64,000 bases of DNA from assembly GCA_022828595.1 (NCBI GenBank), contig JAKGHH010000008.1, forward strand, positions 21,072,378 to 21,136,377, read 5' to 3'. The first letter of the stretch is position 1. Each line of letters opens with the position of its first letter. The DNA comes from Nelumbo lutea (taxonomy: Eukaryota > Streptophyta > Magnoliopsida > Proteales > Nelumbonaceae). Of the stretch, positions 37,901 to 45,893 are shown piece by piece. The notes below the pieces were generated by a model, which saw only the letters and a program-made list of their open reading frames with translations, was not told the origin of the DNA and did no database searches. Position numbers and translations under genes: made by a program.

Positions 37901-40900
37901 TTGCAGATAAGTATGGGCTCACAAATCTGGGGTGGGACTTGGGTCCTAGCCTTCTCCCAAGGGGATGTGCCTTTTGGAGCAATGCTGTCTCTATCCTTCC
38001 TGACTTCTTGAAGTGGATTAAATGCAAAGTTGGCCAGGGTAATCACTTTAAGTTCTGGTCTGACAATTGGTGTGGGGACACTGCTTTAAATGAAAGGTTC
38101 TCCTCTCTCTTTGATATTGCACAGGATAAAGATGTTATGGTGGAAGACTGACTTGAATTGATGAATGGTAAGATTATTTGGGGCCCTACTTTCAGAAGAA
38201 ATCTTAACGAGTGGGAAATTGGTCCACTAACAGATCTTTTAAGTCATTCATAGTATCAAGCCCAATCCACAGTCAGATGATGAAAGAATTTGGTCTTGGG
38301 AGGCTTCTGGCACTTTCTCCTCTCAGTCCTTCTACAACAACATTGTGGCTGGTCAAGAAGGAGACTTCCCTTGGGCTATAATCTGGAAATCCCATGCTCC
38401 TTCAAAAGTTGCCTTCCTGGGAAATGGCTCTATCCTGCAATGAGGTTCCTAAATCCTCTAATCACATTTTTATTCACTGCAACTTCTCTCAGCAGCTTTC
38501 GGACATGGCTCTATCCTGCTTTGGGGTTTCTTCTTGCCCACCTGGTTCAGTCCTACAGCTTCTTCAGGGGTGAGGCAAACTGCTTTGGAGGATTTTTCCA
38601 GATGCTATCCTTTGGGCCCTGTGGAAGGAAAGGAACATCCGGATTTTTGACAATATTTCCAATGACATAGCTTCAGTCGAGAACAAAGTTTTAGGTTCTC
38701 TATATTCCTGGTTAAGTGTACAAACTACAAAGAGCTTTCATTGGTTTTCAGCTTTTACCTTTTTTGCAAGCTGGATCTTTTTTATCTGATTTCTCAGACC
38801 TTTTTGTAAATTCTCAATGTACAGGTTCTCATTGTACATGGGCTGATGTAATTGGGTTTCTTTTGCAATTCACTACTTTACCTTCTTCTTCTTCAAAAAA
38901 AAAAAAAGATTAATATACAATAGATTCTTTAGCACAGATATCTCCACCATATTGATTGCGTGTTATAATTTTCTCATTCTTCTGACATTTGTTCTGTTTT
39001 TCAAATTTAGGATCTACCTGGTTCAAGTGGCATTATGCAAGTAAGTGCAAACTTTTAGGTGTGACTTATTGTTAACAAAACTTTACCTTGTAGTTTCTAA
39101 CTATATCATTTCTATTGCAGACAATGGGGAGGGATAAGAGGTTGGAGTACGCAGCATCATTCCAAAGTTGCTATTTCTTCCGACTTCTTTACTATGCTGG
39201 AACTCAGTACCCAATTATGGGTGCTCTCAGGTTTTATAGTTTACTTTTACTATTATTCTCTTCATTGACTAATATTTTGGTTTACTTTTATTTTTTTTAT
39301 GTTCTTGATAAACTCTAGGTAAATTTTGAAAGAAACTTGTGTTATAAACTTTGCAATTCTTACTTTCTTTTGATAAGTAAGAAGGATTTATGCTAAAAGG
39401 AGGGGGATCTTCCCTCAAGATGTAGTTAAATAAGATCTATAGATTATAGATTTAGTATACTGGTATTCCATTTTTTCAGTTTTTTGGATAATAAATAAAA
39501 AGAAAATTTTATTCAAAGAAAAAAAAAAAGAAATTACAAAAAATAGGTGATAAGTTGTCACACAAAATAAATACAAATTAAATATCACCACCCTCCAATC
39601 AATTTTGAAGTACAAATTTGAGCCCCTGCTCAGATTTTCCAACAATAAAAAGCCCACCATATGCCTCTCACAAACCTCCCACCATAACAAAAATCACACT
39701 TCCCCCAAATAACAGTTAAAACAAGAAAAACAATCTTCTTCAACACTTAATCAACATGAAAAGGGAATTTCTTTTCTAATTCCATGAACTTTTTTCTTGC
39801 AAATTCCTCCCCTCCCAAGAAAACCACCCCTAACAATTTGCTTACTTGGACATCCATTTCAACAATTGTTTCCGTGTCAACATTCTTCTCTATCTCCCTC
39901 ACTCTATCCAAAGCCTGCTTGTTGTCTTCATTTGGATTTTTATCATCTTCTCCCCCATCAATGCTCTCTTCCTCCATCTCTTCCACTTCCATTCTGTTTC
40001 CTTCATTTTGAGCATCAGAGCTCATTTCCAATTTACTCTTATTAACCTTTCTCTGAACTTTGTTGATGGAGCTATTCTTCTTGTGGCCAAACTGCTTTTT
40101 ATTTTTGTTCTTGACACCCCTATTCTTATACCCTCTATTTATTAGAGGGTCATGCCCCCAGAAGACCATCTTTCAGATGATGAAAGACCTTAGTGATATG
40201 AACTAAGTTCCCATTATGGTTTGTTCTGTATCTCCTTTGAATTGTCATCATTTCTAATCCCTTCATCTATTCATACCATCTTTTGCCATACTAAATCGAC
40301 TCCTAGTTTGCCTGCAAACACCTCTGTAACATCTCTTAAGGAGTTCAACTCTAACTCTTCTCCCAAATCATTAACAAAGACTTGTTTCCTCTTTCTTCCC
40401 CTCATTTTTATCTGACCCAATCTTTTCCAACTCTGCAAGTCCAGCCTCAAAGTCAGGTACCAGTACCACAACAACCTCCATTAGGCAATCAACTTTTTCT
40501 AAATCAGCCTGATTTCGTTCCAAGCCAAACTCAACAATTTCTTAATCCTCCAACACCATTGAGGTTCGGTTGCTTGGAGATGTCTCAGCTAAGCTGTTTT
40601 GATCCAAGAAAGTGCTTGTGTCCCCAGCGAGCGAACAACTCTGATTCTTTTAAACGAGTTTCAAAGTCCTGTGTTGTTTATTGATCTAAAAGAAAGTCAC
40701 ATGTTGCTTCTTTACTGAAAACATCTAAGCTTCCCTGAAATTGGAGATCCTTCCCTCCTTGAATAGAAAGGGACTCATTTTATGAGTTATTTTTGTAGAA
40801 AGGGGCTCAGAAAAAATTAAACAAATGAAGGAAGCAAGAGCTTCCTGAAAAGGTTTTCTGGTTAGGATGTTATTTTGTTTTGGTGAAAAATCAAGGGTGT

Positions 40901-43900
40901 ACCGGGATTTTTACTATTGATTTGTATTCTCTGTCTGAGGAGTGGGTGGATGTATACCAGTGGGTGAGTTGTTTTTGTAGAAAGGGGTTCAAAAGGATTA
41001 AACAAGTGAGGGAAGCAAGAGCTTCCCGAAAAGGTTTTCTGGTTGGGATGTTATTTTGTTTTGGTGAAAAGTCAATGGTGTACCGGGGTTTTTATAGTTG
41101 ATTTGTACTCTCGGTCTGAGGAGTAGGTGAATGTCTACTAATGGGATCATTTTATGAGTTGTTTTTGTAGAAAGGAGTTCAAAAAGATTAGACAAATGAG
41201 GGAAGCAAGAGCTTCCCTAAAAGGTTTGCTGGTTGGGATGTTATCTTGTTTTGGTGAAAAGTCAAGGGTGTACAAGGATTTTTACAGTTGATTTGTATTC
41301 TCTGTCTGAGGAGTGGGTGGATGTCTATTAATGGAATTAATCTGTTATTTTGTGTAATGTTTCTACTTTTATGGCTTTTTAATATTGTTGAGTGGAAAAT
41401 GTCTATGCTTTAAGGTCATGGAATGAGATTTTGGTTTCTTGTATCTATTTTTGTGATGCCTTACCAATTTAGATTGTTTCTGATTTGTGTTTTATGAAAT
41501 TTATTTTTACCATGAAAAAAGGGGAGGGAACCAACTTTGACGTGGCCTCCCTTGTTTCATAAATGGATTCTTGATTGGCTACCTTCTATATCTTAAATGG
41601 AAAAAGACTACAAAAGTTACCTGATCATGTGAATACCAATACTTGATATCTGAGAAAATCATACCTTGATGGTAAGAATTTCTGAAATTCAACTAGAATA
41701 AAGTTGAACCTAAAGTTAATTGTATGGCATTACCAAAAAAAAAGTTAATTGTATGAACAGTAAATACTATTCATGAGTACTGTAGACAGGGGTGTCAATT
41801 GGACTGGATTTGGTCCAATCCGGTCCAGTCCAATGTGAGTCCATTACAAATGGACCTGGTCCAATCCAGTCCAATGAATATTTTGGACCATTTTGGACCA
41901 GTCCAGAGACTCTCCAATCTGTTCAAATTCCTGTTAATTTAGATTGGTTTCAACTCAAAGCTGGTCCATTGACACCTATTTTTTTGTCTTCTATCAATGG
42001 ACCAGATATTGGTTCAATCCAATATAAATTCATTATGGACGGACCAGGTCCAATCAATATGATATTGATCCGTCCAGTCCATCCAAATTCAAAATGTCTT
42101 ATTGGTCCGTCCAATCCATCCAAATGGATTTTGATTTGGATGGAATCCAACCCAAAACCGGTCCATTGACACCCCTAACTGTAGCTACAGCAGCAAAGAA
42201 TAAAGGGAAGTATACCGACAGTTCACTTTTAGTTTGCAGCCTGTACTGATGTGTATTGGAGATTGCCAAAATCTACAGTGCGCTTGAATCAGTTGCAAGA
42301 AAATTTAGAAATATCGGACTTCTACTGTGTGCAAGGTCAAGACTAATATGACTACAGAATTTAGAAATCAGAACAAATGGGTTAACAAAAGCTTTCTTTA
42401 TTAATTCCAGAAAACACACTAACAATTCAAATCCTGACCACATACTCCCTACTGAACCTATCTGTAAGACTATTTCCTACTTGTATTAGGACTGGAAATA
42501 AATAAGGCCAATTAATCCTATTTTAAGGTCAAACTTGTACAACAAGTTATCACTATTGATTCCTGATTACAGTGAAATCTGGATAAAGCGTACAAAGTAC
42601 CTCAACCAATCCTAATCAAATTAGGGCTCAAAATGAAATAGAAAATAGCAACTTAAATCCAATTGATAACCTATAGAACTATTAGCAACATAAACAAGTT
42701 AAATAAACTAAAAGAAATTCTTCTTTTGAGAATGCCACCACTTTGTTTGATGACTTGATACTCCATAACATCCTCCTATATGGCTCTTTCTCCAAAAATA
42801 AAAAATTATTAACACTCATCTTGACAAGTCTTGTAGGAACAATGGAGAACAACTTACACTGCTTCACATGGACTAATCGTGGACACTAGGGGTGCATCAA
42901 CATATATCCTTAATAACAGTGACTATGCCCCTTAATCCATAACCTCTTTGATTTCTCTTCATGTCTTGGCATGAAGCATACTTGTAGCTTCAGAACTACA
43001 AACCATATATATTGAGAAAGTCTTGCATGTATCTAATAGTTCTCCTTGGTGGTGGCAAGAGCTGGGAAAAACAGTTTAACCAATTTTGTTGTAGTGCGTT
43101 TTAAGGGGTCAATATTCATTTTCCCCACACCCATGGCAACGTGTCATGTGCAGGAAGCTCCTAAACAACCAAAGTTTTTCACTTTTTAAGTGCTTCCAAG
43201 TGGGAAATATAACATACCAACAGGGACTACTTTCTTTTAGTTTCTATTTTAGAAAATTCTAAAATCTAAATGGGGCTTTGGAATCCTTCATTTTTTATGA
43301 TGATTAAGTGTGTCATCCGTCATGTAAGACTTCTTTTCTCCTTTGTGTTTTCTGAATGATTTTGAATAGGAGTCTAGTGTGATGTTAATTCCATATTGAT
43401 ATCTTACTGAATTAGAAGTCTGATATTTCCAAATTATAATATATATTTTCCTATTTCTTTTTTCTTCTTTTTAAACTCCAGCATGTCTGTCATTACTGAA
43501 ATTCCCAAGATTTGTGACTATAGCCACTTCATGATTTTAGGGTGTCCTATCCATACCGATATGAACTCTATAAGCGGGTTGATGAACCTTCTGGGAAGGA
43601 AAAGTATGTCATTCTTGCCACATTTCCGGAAAAGCCAAATGTTGATGAAATTAATAACGCTTTCGAAGGAAAGCCAAGGTAATTCCTCTCATCTTTTCTA
43701 GTTATTATTAAAAGGCGATCTTTTTTCTCTACCTCCTGATTTTTGAAGTACATGTCTTGATACACTTTTTTTTTACGAACATCCACAGAAACCAAGAAAA
43801 AAGAGCCTCAGGAATTTGGTGAGAGAACTTAATGTCCTTATTCCTTAATGTTAGAAGTGGTTTGCTGTGTGAACTGGTTTAACTTGTTTATTTCTGTTGT

Positions 43901-43927
43901 AGGGGTTTCTTGAGTGGCATTCTCTAA
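4971..43927 (+). CDS. AMK5: Plastid adenylate kinase with C-terminal DUF1995-type region (AMK5-like), 19 exons
   Basis: Adenylate kinase catalyses ATP + AMP to 2 ADP. Exons: 4971-5183, 5252-5353, 7533-7661, 7741-7875, 22104-22250, 23534-23608, 23707-23800, 27959-28011, 28150-28278, 29473-29508, 29608-29688, 29777-29915, 30123-30202, 30302-30367, 39011-39040, 39121-39230, 43541-43678, 43789-43818, 43903-43927. All 18 introns are GT-AG and phases join without a stop, giving 603 residues; the Arabidopsis homologue At5g35170 is of similar length. Residues 1-70 are Ser-rich and basic, like a chloroplast transit peptide. Visible motifs: P-loop [10 protein letters not shown] (89-98), STGDLLR (112-118), DGYPR (167-171), and lid GRRLDPVTG from 205. 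From about 317 ([16 protein letters not shown]) to the end it matches the DUF1995-type tail. ATG 4971 was chosen as the first in-frame ATG; 5040 is an alternative. The introns carry most of the repeats in this window. Confidence 0.93.
5354..7532. other. Intron 2 of the adenylate kinase gene
   Basis: A 2.2-kb intron. I see no element with recognisable termini, only A/T-rich sequence and short T runs. Open frames in it have no domain. Confidence 0.7.
7982..8204. mobile_element. PIF/Harbinger-like (Tourist-type) MITE
   Basis: This 223-bp element has terminal inverted repeats of about 60 bp: the left end begins GGAGCTGTTTGATAACAGCT and the right end is its near-complement, finishing CGACCCC. It is flanked by a 3-bp direct repeat TAA (7979-7981 and 8205-8207), the target duplication expected of PIF/Harbinger elements. 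It has no coding capacity and lies in intron 4, 106 bp after the exon 4 donor. Confidence 0.85.
8585..8745 (+). mobile_element. SINE-like repeat, copy 1
   Basis: The segment contains a tRNA-like head: TGGTAAAATCTC as a degenerate A box and GCAGGTTTTAGTCTG as a degenerate B box. An A-run and the wording CCCAAGACCCTAGATAGCTG follow. The same arrangement recurs in reverse orientation at 23.93-24.07 and 25.57-25.74 kb, so this is a dispersed family. Exact ends and target duplications could not be fixed. Confidence 0.6.
8979..9169 (-). repeat. 3' LTR of Copia element A
   Basis: This 191-bp LTR ends CATTTCAACA on the inner side, directly before the polypurine tract complement. On the outer side it begins GGTTGTCC where the other LTR has TGTTGTCC, so one terminal base is mutated. 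It contains GA-rich and ACTAAAGTACCCCTGCGG segments shared with 19860-20229. Confidence 0.9.
9170..9181 (-). other. Polypurine tract of Copia element A
   Basis: The complement reads CTTGAGGGGGAG immediately before the 3' LTR, identical to the tract of the nested Copia at 16691-16702. It primes plus-strand DNA synthesis in LTR retrotransposons. Confidence 0.8.
9214..11460 (-). pseudogene. Copia element A pol, 3' part (integrase end, RT, RNase H)
   Basis: Minus-strand reading frames, in order from 11460 down, give the integrase C-terminal region ([10 protein letters not shown] and [13 protein letters not shown]), the RT start ([37 protein letters not shown]), the RT core with YVDDIVITG at about 10120, and RNase H ([15 protein letters not shown], then [14 protein letters not shown] near 9400). 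Frames break several times, and the RT core is interrupted near 10170-10250. The 5' half of pol and gag continue at 16987-19332, beyond the nested Copia. Confidence 0.9.
11477..11755 (+). repeat. 5' LTR of nested Copia
   Basis: 279 bp, TGTTAG...AAACA, ending in the canonical TG/CA pair. It differs from the 3' LTR at three transitions (in the TTTCGACTAGG, TTTATATATAA and GGCCGAAGTG segments). Confidence 0.97.
11756..11768 (+). other. Primer-binding site of nested Copia
   Basis: TGGTATCAGAGCA starts at the base after the 5' LTR. It matches the complement of the initiator methionine tRNA 3' end used by many plant Copia elements. Confidence 0.93.
12277..16690 (+). pseudogene. Nested Copia gag-pol polyprotein, inactivated
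   Basis: Starts at ATG 12277 after an approximately 510-bp leader. Domains in order: gag; CCHC knuckle (13069-13110, C-x2-C-x4-H-x4-C); aspartic protease with intact DSGAT (from 13438); pre-integrase (LWHARLGHL); integrase ([25 protein letters not shown]); RT ([19 protein letters not shown] at 15740-15766); RNase H ([27 protein letters not shown]); stop at 16688-16690. Defects: TGA at 14107-14109 where Trp is expected; a net frame change between 14110 and 14134 (probably 2 bp lost); TGA at 15134-15136, probably from CGA; TAG at 16103-16105 in HVVS-stop-FMHTP, where Gln is expected. All catalytic motifs I can see are otherwise present. Confidence 0.95.
16691..16702 (+). other. Polypurine tract of nested Copia
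   Basis: CTTGAGGGGGAG lies between the gag-pol stop codon and the 3' LTR. Confidence 0.9.
16703..16981 (+). repeat. 3' LTR of nested Copia
   Basis: 279 bp, the same length as the 5' LTR with three transitions. It is followed by the CTTTC target duplication and the continuation of element A. Confidence 0.97.
16987..19332 (-). pseudogene. Copia element A gag, protease and integrase 5' part
   Basis: On the minus strand from about 19332 (an ATG for MSGEDSA...) this reads gag with YLEWS and MVMS motifs. It is interrupted by the solo LTR (18729-19028) and continues as a gag core ([17 protein letters not shown]). A CCHC knuckle ([14 protein letters not shown]), protease and pre-integrase ([12 protein letters not shown]) follow, and the integrase is cut by the nested Copia at 16987. 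The protease motif reads DSRAS where DSGAS is expected, so the catalytic Gly is replaced. Stops and frame changes are present. Confidence 0.88.
18729..19028 (-). mobile_element. Solo Copia LTR inside element A gag
   Basis: A 300-bp segment with TG...CA ends on both strands and a perfect 5-bp flanking repeat CAGCC (18724-18728 and 19029-19033). On the minus strand it starts TGTTAAGTTGACTG and ends TTTCAGCAAACA. It shares the GTGTCCCATCACTAATCAGG block and the CTGGGCCT repeats with the nested Copia LTR, so the two are related families. No internal region remains, as expected after LTR-LTR recombination. Element A gag continues on each side without it. Confidence 0.92.
19849..19859 (-). other. 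Primer-binding site of Copia element A
   Basis: The minus strand reads TGGTATCAAAG, followed by TGGGAC, immediately inside the 5' LTR. It differs at one of the first eleven bases from the initiator-Met-type site of the nested Copia. Confidence 0.8.
19860..20229 (-). repeat. 5' LTR of Copia element A with internal 168-bp duplication
   Basis: This 370-bp LTR contains two head-to-tail copies of a 168-bp segment (19861-20028 and 20029-20196). By eye they are identical, both starting GTTGTCCAGAGGAGAAGG. Only the second is followed by the LTR tail ACTAAACATAC...CAATA. The other LTR (8979-9169) has one copy. The terminal CA is mutated to TA, and AGAGA follows as the target duplication. Confidence 0.9.
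20728..21240. repeat. Three-copy tandem repeat (152-bp core)
   Basis: Copy 1 starts at 20728 and copy 2 at 20880, a spacing of 152 bp. A diverged copy 3 starts near 21065 after about 34 extra bases. Shared wording includes CAAGGAAGCTGCCACTCACA and GCTTTGCAAGGAGTTTAAGG. It lies in intron 4, after element A. The short open frames across it follow the repeat and show no domain. Confidence 0.85.
22897..23019 (+). mobile_element. tRNA-derived SINE with 16-bp target duplication
   Basis: This 123-bp insertion has a tRNA-like A box region (GTGGCTCGGTTGGCATGTTA), a B box-like GGATACGAATGCC and a terminal A run. It is flanked by a perfect 16-bp direct repeat, GGTAATACAATAATCA (22881-22896 and 23020-23035). 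The perfect duplication marks a recent retroposition. It lies in intron 5 in the sense orientation. Confidence 0.9.
23930..24070 (-). mobile_element. SINE-like repeat, copy 2
   Basis: A diverged, inverted copy of the repeat at 8585-8745. The complement of the left part reads like CCCAAT.CTCCAGATAGTTGG, and a GGTTGCTCCCAGGCTTCAA segment corresponds to the B-box side. It lies in intron 7. The ends are uncertain. Confidence 0.5.
24338..24371. repeat. TTG/TTA trinucleotide microsatellite
   Basis: About seven TTG units followed by four ATT/TTA units, in intron 7. A similar short TTG/ATC/ATT-rich run is near 25040-25080. Confidence 0.9.
25565..25735 (-). mobile_element. SINE-like repeat, copy 3
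   Basis: An inverted copy of the 8585-8745 repeat. The complement contains GAATGCAGGTTCAAGTCTG, a better B box than copy 1, and CCAAGACCCTAGATAGCTGG near the end. A 12-14 nt G run is at about 25608-25620. It lies in intron 7. Confidence 0.6.
26474..27205 (+). pseudogene. LINE-like relic: RNase H start, acidic segment, 3' end
   Basis: The first part reads [15 protein letters not shown], the typical beginning of a plant LINE RNase H domain (the conserved form is K-x-N-F-DG-S-x-x-NPG). After stops, a frame from 26696 encodes an acidic stretch ([18 protein letters not shown]) and [10 protein letters not shown]. It ends near 27180-27205 with a pyrimidine-rich tail and TTACCAAAAAAAG. A related acidic segment and tail occur in reverse at 39.4-40.5 kb. 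The exact order in the original element is unclear. It lies in intron 7. Confidence 0.5.
27738..27901 (+). mobile_element. Au-like SINE
   Basis: It contains a tRNA-like A box (TTGGTGCAATTGTTGGG) and B box (CAGGGTTCAAATCTTGG). The 3' part, GGGAGCCTCATGCACTGGG followed by CTGCCCTTTT, matches my recollection of the widespread plant Au SINE tail. A target duplication was not evident. It lies in intron 7, about 60 bp before exon 8. Confidence 0.75.
29138..29162. repeat. TTTTC pentanucleotide microsatellite
   Basis: Five uninterrupted CTTTT units in intron 9. Confidence 0.9.
30538..30628. mobile_element. Fragment of a dispersed SINE/LINE-type repeat
   Basis: The segment around ATCATCATCATTATCTAAGC, TTGTCCCAATTATATGGGTC and AGCTACATAAATC resembles a repeat tail common in plant introns. 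It stops just before the LTR of Copia B. The family assignment is from memory of similar sequences. Confidence 0.45.
30644..30943 (-). repeat. 3' LTR of Copia element B
   Basis: About 300 bp with a GA-rich outer part (near 30660-30730). It ends CCTCACAACA immediately before the polypurine tract complement. The outer boundary, at TGTAATC, is approximate because no second LTR exists for comparison. Confidence 0.75.
30975..35205 (-). pseudogene. Copia element B gag-pol, inactivated
   Basis: From ATG 35205 on the minus strand a 705-codon frame covers gag ([28 protein letters not shown]), a CCHC knuckle ([14 protein letters not shown]), protease, pre-integrase ([12 protein letters not shown]) and much of integrase ([21 protein letters not shown]). 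It stops at 33088. Shorter frames continue with [15 protein letters not shown] ([46 protein letters not shown] where the preceding residue is Trp) and RNase H ([13 protein letters not shown]). The protease motif reads DLGAF, with loss of the Ser and following residues, so it could not be catalytic. Integrase QSDN reads QSNN. Confidence 0.9.
35261..38907 (+). mobile_element. L1-type LINE, sense orientation, in intron 14
   Basis: It encodes endonuclease, RT and a zinc-binding RT-associated tail in the order of plant L1 ORF2. It ends in a 13-A run (38895-38907), 103 bp before exon 15. No ORF1 is recognisable upstream of 35396. I could not find the direct repeat of the sequence after the A run (GATTAATATAC) at the left end. 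The left boundary, where it meets Copia B, is therefore approximate. Confidence 0.88.
35396..38152 (+). pseudogene. LINE ORF2 (endonuclease, RT), inactivated
   Basis: ATG 35396 begins [20 protein letters not shown], the start of an AP-type endonuclease (SWNVRGL, LQESKL, WINN, LDRFL, SDHTPF). The usual GDFN reads GDIS, so a metal-binding Asn is lost. A stop follows at 36098. RT segments: KAPGPDGFT (about 36750), [15 protein letters not shown] (about 37285) and QFVDDTIFF (about 37430). The C-terminal region contains [12 protein letters not shown] and [10 protein letters not shown]. Several frame changes separate these parts. Later fragments ([11 protein letters not shown] near 38625) belong to the ORF2 tail. 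Confidence 0.9.
39420..40480 (-). pseudogene. LINE-like relic with acidic segment
   Basis: On the minus strand one frame (40474-40271) contains [21 protein letters not shown] second (40169-39747) is Lys-rich then acidic ([18 protein letters not shown], then [13 protein letters not shown]). The tail down to about 39480 reads as a TATCACC...TTTGAATAAA-type end like that at 27.1-27.2 kb. Both copies lie in introns of the same gene in opposite orientation. I assign them tentatively to a LINE-derived family; the protein is not recognised with confidence. It lies in intron 16. Confidence 0.45.
40775..41335. repeat. Three-copy tandem repeat (181-190 bp)
   Basis: The landmark GAAGCAAGAGCTTCC starts at 40831, 41012 and 41202, so periods are 181 and 190 bp. 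The 9-bp difference lies around ATTTTATGAGTTG. Copies differ by a few percent. It lies in intron 16, after the LINE-like relic. Confidence 0.88.
41787..42177. mobile_element. hAT-like non-autonomous element 1
   Basis: 391 bp. The left end is CAGGGGTGTCAATTGGAC and the right end is its near-complement (...GGTCCATTGACACCCCTA). The flanking 8-bp direct repeat ACTGTAGA/ACTGTAGC (41779-41786 and 42178-42185) differs at one base. The interior repeats GGTCCAATCC-like words in both orientations. The 8-bp duplication is typical of the hAT superfamily. It lies in intron 16. Confidence 0.85.
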
Positions 43928-44250
43928 GTAAAAGGAGTAAAAGGGGGTATCATGCTTGTAATTATTACAATTCCCTCGTGCAGATCTCTATGATAAAAGG
44001 GTATGGTAAAGGCAGGGGTTATGTCTGTGAAACAAGTTAGTCTCATATTTCAGTTGATTCATTTAGAGTTTATTTTCATTTTTGTTTTCAGGAATCTTGA
44101 ATTGTGCACTGAAAACACATAGAAGTGCACACAATATATTTCACTAAAAGGTAGGTAAAGTTACCTCCTTTTTGTTTCCTCTTGAACATATTCTTGTGCA
44201 GGTGGTGCAGATATGTAAAAGAATTTTGTATCTAATTCAATGAAATGATA
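43928..44250 (+). other. Probable 3' UTR of the adenylate kinase gene
   Basis: After the TAA at 43925-43927 the sequence remains non-coding and A/T-rich. The TTCAATGAAATG segment near 44236 is one possible polyadenylation region, but no classical AATAAA is nearby. The end is uncertain. Confidence 0.35.
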
Positions 44251-45800
44251 GTTTTACCGGCTAACGTTAACCTTGAAGTAAAAACTTCAGTATCTATACT
44301 GCATGAAAGGAAGAGATTTTTCTTTTTTCTTGGTAAAAGCTTGTTAGTTAATATGTTGTCAGACATTTCACACTGAAATAGGGAAAATCTGCAACATGTT
44401 AAATGAGAAAGACAAAGAAGAATAATTGTCATGATGTTTTATTATTCTTTCTTTCTTTCTTTCCTCTCTCTCTCTCTCTCTCTCTCTCTTTGCGAATAAA
44501 TATGTCATCTGGGTGCCTGTGGCAGCTCATACTCTTAGATTGCTGGGTCTGCTAACACCTTGGCCCAATTGCTCTCTAGAATGTTTGTTACTTGGAGTGA
44601 TTTATATTCTTGGCCTTGCATAGCAGAATTATCTTGTGGTGTACACTCCATACTTATTTTGGGTTGGTGACTATTAACTAGGTTTTGTACCCTTTTTCCT
44701 TCACTTAATTGAATAAGATTTCTCTTTTATCAATGATAAAAGAAAGAGAAAACATGATGTTGACAATGATATGATAATGGTGATCATAACAAAAATAAGA
44801 ATAGTAAGATGATAAAAGGATTAGGTTGAGAAAATGGTGATTTGGGTAGATAAAGGATTAATAAACCATGAAAATACCTCCAAATTCTACATGTTTTTTA
44901 ATTACTTTAGTACTATTGTCAGCCTGTGAAAATTGAAATAGTTTTCCGCGGGTTTCGCAGAAATCTGGCTTGCAAATCAGACCTTCACAAAATTTTCAAC
45001 TTCCCATTTCTGGTTCACACCATGTATTTCCAGAGCATTTGTATTTAAATTCGTATTTTTTAACTTGCATAAAACCTTTAGGTAGACAGATTTGAAGTCC
45101 AGTTAAATTCATCGGATTTAAATTCATTAATATTCAAATTCAAGTTGAATCTTATTCATCGGATTTAAATCAGATTTGGATATTGAATATCATTAATAAA
45201 TTAAATTAAAATTACCAGAATATTATATACCATCAATAGAATAAATTAAAATTAAACTTCATTTTTTTATATCATCAGTAAAATGGCTTGAAATTTACTT
45301 CTATCACAACGCAACTGTTTTAGTAAACATACAAAATTCAAACCAACTTTAGCGTTACATATTAATTTTGTGCAAATAAGCATAAGAATTCCATCAACTT
45401 CATTAATATTGGCTACTACCTTAAATTTAGAATTTTCTTTTCATTAGATCATATTTCATGGTGTACTTGTACTTGCTATTATCTTCAACTAATCGCATTC
45501 ACTTCTTCTGATGCATGGATGTACCATAGATTTTGCATATAAATGTAAATGCTGACACTAAATATTAACTGATGGGATTGGGATAAAATCCAAGTTCAAT
45601 ACAACTATTAGGCTCAGTTTGGAAGGAGTACAAATGTATGTGGAGTGAAAAATCTTATGTTTTGTATTATTTTATATGTATTTACATCGTACATATTTGC
45701 ATTTGGGCCTTAAAGGATCCAATTTAAATTGTGTCAATCAGATACAATTTGCAGCGCTCCTTAAGGGAGTGGGCCAAGTTCCTCTCTCTCTCTCTCTTGC
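44251..45800. other. Intergenic spacer
   Basis: A/T-rich spacer between the adenylate kinase gene and the next gene. A CT dinucleotide run is at about 44465-44489. Short ATTTAAATTCAT-type repeats occur at about 45100-45240. No coding or RNA gene is supported. Confidence 0.6.
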
Positions 45801-45805
45801 CTTCA

Positions 45806-45815
45806 TCTCTATATT
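45806..45815 (+). promoter_or_regulatory. TATA-like element of the first proline-rich protein gene
   Basis: CTCTATATTA lies about 80 bp upstream of ATG 45894, just after a CT-rich tract (45781-45797) of the kind often found near plant core promoters. Confidence 0.4.
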
Positions 45816-45893
45816 ACAACCATGTAACACAAACTAAACACAACATACCAATCAAAAAAGGAGAAAGGACGCATATATTAGAATTAGCCAACA

